64,000 nucleotides of DNA, from positions 806,001 to 870,000 of the forward strand of contig NZ_CVUA01000001.1 in NCBI RefSeq assembly GCF_001282785.1. The letters run 5' to 3'. The DNA is from Halolamina sediminis. Lineage in GTDB: Archaea > Halobacteriota > Halobacteria > Halobacteriales > Haloferacaceae. Shown here piece by piece: positions 61,168 to 64,000 of this stretch. The position numbers were made by a program, and so were the translations under genes. The notes under the pieces are model-generated. The model was not told where the DNA came from. It worked only from the letters and a program-made list of their open reading frames with translations, and did not search any database. Each line of letters opens with the position of its first letter. Positions within the stretch are counted from its first letter, which is position 1.

Positions 61168-62148
61168 ATGGGCAACGCGGATCTCCGCGACGTGGCGGCC
61201 ATCGAGGACGTCCCCTTCGACTCGCTGTCGGGGAGCGTCGTCGCCGTCGACGCGCACAACTGGCTCTACCGCTACCTCACGACGACGGTGAAGTTCACCG
61301 CCGACTCGGTGTACACGACCGACGACGGCGAGGAGGTGGCCAACCTCGTCGGCGTCGTGCAGGGGCTGCCGAAGTTCTTCGAGGCCGACGTGACCCCCGT
61401 GTTCGTGTTCGACGGCGGCGTCACCGACCTCAAGAGCGACGAGGTCGAGCGCCGACGGGCGCAGCGCGAGAACGCCGAGCAGCGCCGACAGGAAGCCGAG
61501 GAGGCCGGCGAGGCCGTCGAGGCGGCGCGGTTGGACGCCCGGACCCAGCGTCTCACGGACACTATCCACGAGACCACCCGCGGGCTGTTCGATCGCCTCG
61601 ACGTGCCGTACATGGAGGCGCCCGCCGAGGGGGAGGCTCAGTGCGCGCACATGGCCGCGGTCGGCGACGTGGACTACGCCGGCAGCGAGGACTACGACAC
61701 GATGACGTTCGGCTCGCCCCTGACGCTCAGACAGCTCACCTCGAAGGGCGACCCCGAGCTGATGGACCTGCAGAAGACCCTCGAGAAACACGACATCACC
61801 TACGAGCAGCTCGTCGACGTGGCGCTGCTGATGGGGACGGACTTCAACGAGGGCGTCAGCGGCTACGGCCCCAAGACGGCCGTCAAAGCCGTGAAGGAAC
61901 ACGGCGACGTCTGGGGCGTGATGGATGCCGACGACGTGTACGTCGAGAACGCCGACCGCGTCCGGGAGCTGTTTTTCGACCCGCCGGTCACCGACGAGTA
62001 CGAACTCGACCTCGACGTGGATCCGGAGATCGACGCCGCGAAACGCTACGTCACCGAGACGTGGGGGGTTGACGCCGACGAGGTCGAGCGCGGCTTCGAA
62101 CGCATCGAGGAGTCGCTGGTCCAGACCGGGCTCGACGACTGGACGTAG
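61168..62148 (+). CDS. fen: Flap endonuclease 1 (FEN1)
   Basis: 326 residues. Metal and catalytic residues lie in [14 protein letters not shown] (Asp28), [39 protein letters not shown] and [19 protein letters not shown]. It removes 5' flaps in Okazaki-fragment maturation and repair. The C-terminal QTGLDDWT looks like a PCNA-interacting peptide whose last aromatic residue is changed to Thr and lacks the usual tail. The family length is about 325-345, so the protein is complete. Confidence 0.95.
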   Translation: MGNADLRDVAAIEDVPFDSLSGSVVAVDAHNWLYRYLTTTVKFTADSVYTTDDGEEVANLVGVVQGLPKFFEADVTPVFVFDGGVTDLKSDEVERRRAQRENAEQRRQEAEEAGEAVEAARLDARTQRLTDTIHETTRGLFDRLDVPYMEAPAEGEAQCAHMAAVGDVDYAGSEDYDTMTFGSPLTLRQLTSKGDPELMDLQKTLEKHDITYEQLVDVALLMGTDFNEGVSGYGPKTAVKAVKEHGDVWGVMDADDVYVENADRVRELFFDPPVTDEYELDLDVDPEIDAAKRYVTETWGVDADEVERGFERIEESLVQTGLDDWT

Positions 62149-62242
62149 CCGGGCCTCTCGCAGGGAGTCATTTCTTCCTGACAGTTCCCAATTCGAGAAG
62201 AACCCCGGCTCAGTCGTGTGATCGTCGCGTTGCTGACGATAG

Positions 62243-62250
62243 ACTTATCA
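62243..62250 (+). promoter_or_regulatory. TATA box for the membrane protein-DUF7504 operon
   Basis: ACTTATCA is centred 27 nt before the GTG at 62273. It supports that start codon and a leaderless transcript for the three genes. Confidence 0.55.
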
Positions 62251-62272
62251 GGAAAGAGTAGTAGAAACTGGT

Positions 62273-62557
62273 GTGCCAATCGAGCGCGCACTCACGGTCG
62301 GCACCACGCTCGCGCTGCTCGGGTCGTTCGCGTTCTCGCTGGTCGCCGTTCGGGGGTACTGGAACGCCCCGTTCGGCGACGTGCTCCGCCCGCTACCGGT
62401 CGCCTTCGGTGGCTTCCTCGCTGCCGCAGTCCCCGGTGCGCTCGGAGTCGCAGTCCCGCTCCGCTACCGTGCAGTCGTCGCAAGCGCCGCCGTCCTCGCC
62501 GCGTTTGTCGCCGCCACCCAGGGTGTGGTCCTGCTCACGGGGTGGCGCCGCGTATGA
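62273..62557 (+). CDS. Small membrane protein, first gene of a three-gene operon
   Basis: 94 residues from a GTG at 62273 (VPIERALTVGTTLALLG). Three hydrophobic helices (about 6-25, 42-61, 64-88) with short polar ends. Its stop overlaps the start of the next gene by 4 nt (ATGA). Related proteins occur with DUF7504 members in haloarchaea but have no known function. Confidence 0.65.
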   Translation: MPIERALTVGTTLALLGSFAFSLVAVRGYWNAPFGDVLRPLPVAFGGFLAAAVPGALGVAVPLRYRAVVASAAVLAAFVAATQGVVLLTGWRRV

Positions 62558-62901
62558 CTGCTGTCACGCCCGTCGGGCTGCTGGCGCTGCTCGACGCGCT
62601 GACGCTGTCGGTCACGAGCGCGTTGCTCGTCTACCCGATCGTTCGTTACTCCAGCCACGTCGCCCACACGGCGGGGTTCCTCGCGCTCGCGACGGCGTTC
62701 TTCCTGCTGACGGCGGCCGCGGTCGACGTGCTCCTGTTCGGCGGGAGCCTCCGCGTGTCGGCGCTCGTGCTGTTGGCGTCGCTCGCCGCCCTCGTCGGTA
62801 CCGTGTCGTTCGCCCGGCCGTTCCTGGCCGTGCCGACGGCGGACGACGAACCGGAGCCGGCGGCGTTCGAAGGCCGGTTCGAGGGGGGTGGTGGACAGTG
62901 A
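62554..62901 (+). CDS. Second membrane protein of the operon (DUF7521-like)
   Basis: 115 residues from the ATG at 62554 (MTAVTPVGLLALLDALTLS). Three spans (about 12-34, 40-63, 68-90) are followed by a charged tail with PTADDEPEPAAFEGRF. The stop overlaps the next start (GTGA). Function unknown; the tight packing suggests a complex with its neighbours. Confidence 0.65.
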   Translation: MTAVTPVGLLALLDALTLSVTSALLVYPIVRYSSHVAHTAGFLALATAFFLLTAAAVDVLLFGGSLRVSALVLLASLAALVGTVSFARPFLAVPTADDEPEPAAFEGRFEGGGGQ

Positions 62902-63485
62902 GCTTCGGCAGCCGGTCGATGCTGTCCTCGCCCGAAGTCGGCCAGGAGCGCCCGGCGAACGAGGTTCCGGGGGACACGGCGACGCTGCCCGAGGAGCCCG
63001 GGCGGCAGTCGCTGGTGACGATCCCGTCGATGAGCACCGGGCTGACGGCGCTACCCGAGCGGGGCTGTGAGAACCTCCTCGTCGTCTCGCCGTGGGCGCC
63101 CGATCGGATCGAGTCCGCGCTTCGGGATCGCGGCGTGCCGGTGGGCAACTGCGGCCTGATCCCGGTCAACGGCTCGCCGGTGCGCTACGACGGGCCGCTC
63201 TGGACGACCGAGGCGGTCTCGCCCGCGGACCTGACCGGCCTGTCGATGCGGTACTGCGAAGCGATGCGACACGTCGAGCCCGGCGAGGGCTGGGTGCTGA
63301 TCGACAACGTTCAGGTGTTGCTGATGTACGTCGACGCCGACCGGGCGGTCCGGTTGTTGCGCCGCCTCACCCGGCAGGCACACGAGCGCGACGTGACGGG
63401 CGTGGTCTCGGTCGACCGCAGCGCCGTCGAAACGCGGACGATCGCGACGCTCGGCCAACTCGTCGGCACGGTCGTCGAGCGCTGA
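62898..63485 (+). CDS. DUF7504-like KaiC-related protein without a P-loop
   Basis: 195 residues from a GTG at 62898 (VSFGSRSMLSSPEVGQERP). The segments LLVVSPWAPDRIESALRDRG, LSMRYCEAMRHVEPGEGW and VLIDNVQVLLMYVDADRAV follow the RecA/KaiC fold (Walker-B-like VLIDN), but the Walker A loop is absent. Haloarchaea use proteins of this kind next to sensory or regulatory genes. Here the partners are two membrane proteins, so a membrane-linked signalling role is the best guess. Confidence 0.7.
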   Translation: MSFGSRSMLSSPEVGQERPANEVPGDTATLPEEPGRQSLVTIPSMSTGLTALPERGCENLLVVSPWAPDRIESALRDRGVPVGNCGLIPVNGSPVRYDGPLWTTEAVSPADLTGLSMRYCEAMRHVEPGEGWVLIDNVQVLLMYVDADRAVRLLRRLTRQAHERDVTGVVSVDRSAVETRTIATLGQLVGTVVER

Positions 63486-63586
63486 CGGCGAAGCGGGGAC
63501 AGTCGGCCCCGACAGCGTCGATGGCTCCCGCATTCTCGACGGTCACCACCGACTCCCTTTTCAGCGCGCACGACCGGGGGTAGCGT

Positions 63587-63859
63587 ATGGAGACGGACGA
63601 ACTCGAAGCGACGATCGAGGCCGAGATTCGCGACGCGGAGGCCACCGTGAGCCTCCCGCGTGCTCACCACGACCGGAACCACCAGGACGCCCACTTCGCG
63701 GCGGTCGTCGTCTCCCCCGCGTTCGAGGGAGAGACGCTGGTCGAACAGCACCAGATGGTGTACGACGCCGTCGGCGACGAGATGACTGACAGCGTCCACG
63801 CGCTGGAGATCGAGACGTACACGCCCGAGGAGTACGCCGAGCGCGAGCACGACGAGTAG
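63587..63859 (+). CDS. BolA family protein
   Basis: 90 residues. LEATIEAEIRDAEATVSLP, then HFAAVVVSPAFEGETLVEQHQ and MVYDAVGDEMTDSVHALEIETYTPEE are the complete BolA/IbaG fold with its His cluster. BolA proteins bind 2Fe-2S clusters together with monothiol glutaredoxins and take part in Fe-S delivery. No glutaredoxin gene is close. Confidence 0.93.
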   Translation: METDELEATIEAEIRDAEATVSLPRAHHDRNHQDAHFAAVVVSPAFEGETLVEQHQMVYDAVGDEMTDSVHALEIETYTPEEYAEREHDE

Positions 63860-63908
63860 TCACGCCGACATCGGAGGGTTTTACGCCGCACCGGCCGATC
63901 GGCCGGGC

Positions 63909-64000
63909 ATGAGCGAAGAGGACTACCGAACCGAAGCGGACAGCCTCGGCGAAGTGCAGGTGCCGGCGGACGCCTACTGGGGCGCCCAGACCCAGCGCGC
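63909..64000 (+). CDS. fumC: Class II fumarate hydratase, 5' partial
   Basis: The first 30 codons of a gene cut by the window edge. MSEEDYRTEADSLGEVQV and PADAYWGAQTQR are the highly conserved start of class II fumarase/aspartase (SLGEV then YWGAQTQR). Class II fumarases interconvert fumarate and malate in the citric acid cycle. Aspartase begins similarly, but the Tyr-Trp-Gly-Ala-Gln motif and the haloarchaeal context favour FumC. Confidence 0.85.
   Translation, partial: MSEEDYRTEADSLGEVQVPADAYWGAQTQR

Noticed and set aside
1-64000. tRNA or rRNA genes
   Set aside because: I looked for GTTCGAATCC-like T-arms and for conserved rRNA blocks in the gaps and found none. Short intron-containing tRNAs could be missed by eye; a tRNAscan-SE run would decide.

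Overview
The window is a stretch of haloarchaeal (class Halobacteria) chromosome. The evidence is very high GC with a strong third-position bias, Asp/Glu-rich proteins, twin-arginine lipoprotein signals, many leaderless genes with a TATA-like box 25-33 nt before the start, and archaeal information-processing genes (TFB, archaeal DnaG, FEN1, SBDS, a METTL5-type methyltransferase). The genus cannot be fixed from the sequence alone. I see no rRNA, tRNA, CRISPR array, insertion sequence or prophage. The gene order looks like ordinary chromosome with a few accessory loci.

Layout. 1-3.1 kb: the end of a tiny membrane peptide gene, a CHAT (caspase-like) protein, and a helix-hairpin-helix protein with a repeated EAAW motif. 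3.3-11 kb: acyl-CoA and amino-acid metabolism (3-hydroxyacyl-CoA dehydrogenase, acyl-CoA carboxylase carboxyltransferase with an extra N-terminal domain, MaoC hydratase, CitE-type lyase, glutamate dehydrogenase, lumazine synthase, aminotransferase). 11-20.4 kb: redox and housekeeping genes (aldo/keto reductase, FeS-type photolyase, thioredoxin reductase, CysRS, OsmC, UPF0173), broken by a gene-free stretch at 17.9-18.3 kb that is full of perfect inverted repeats and a 39-bp tandem repeat. 20.5-22 kb: a copper nitrite reductase carrying its own C-terminal halocyanin domain. 22.1-34.2 kb: a molybdenum-hydroxylase island, with XdhC and a MocA-like cytidylyltransferase on one side, a complete family-5 peptide-type ABC transporter in the middle, and the three hydroxylase subunits on the other side. 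34.3-37.7 kb: a small membrane protein, a double winged-helix regulator and a Dyp-peroxidase-like/P19-like lipoprotein pair that resembles an iron-uptake module. 37.7-51.7 kb: S9 peptidase, Ogg glycosylase, MBL enzymes, beta-carbonic anhydrase, METTL5, TFB, Agl23-like membrane protein, stress protein, ferredoxin with a rhodanese remnant behind it, rubrerythrin, DUF2797, SBDS, FUN14.

51.9-55.4 kb: a polyprenyl cluster. UppS and a second cis-prenyltransferase homologue carry complementary halves of the expected catalytic motifs, and next to them lies a DUF92 (VTE6-related) membrane protein. This is the most interesting locus in the window: it looks like a two-subunit cis-prenyltransferase of the kind formed by NgBR and DHDDS in eukaryotes. 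55.5-64 kb: DnaG, ornithine-cyclodeaminase-family protein, small membrane proteins, a methyltransferase, acetyltransferase, FEN1, a three-gene operon ending in a DUF7504-like protein, BolA, and the first 30 codons of fumarase.

Starts were chosen by homology, overlap with the upstream gene, and the distance to TATA-like boxes. DUF numbers for haloarchaea-only families are from memory and should be checked.
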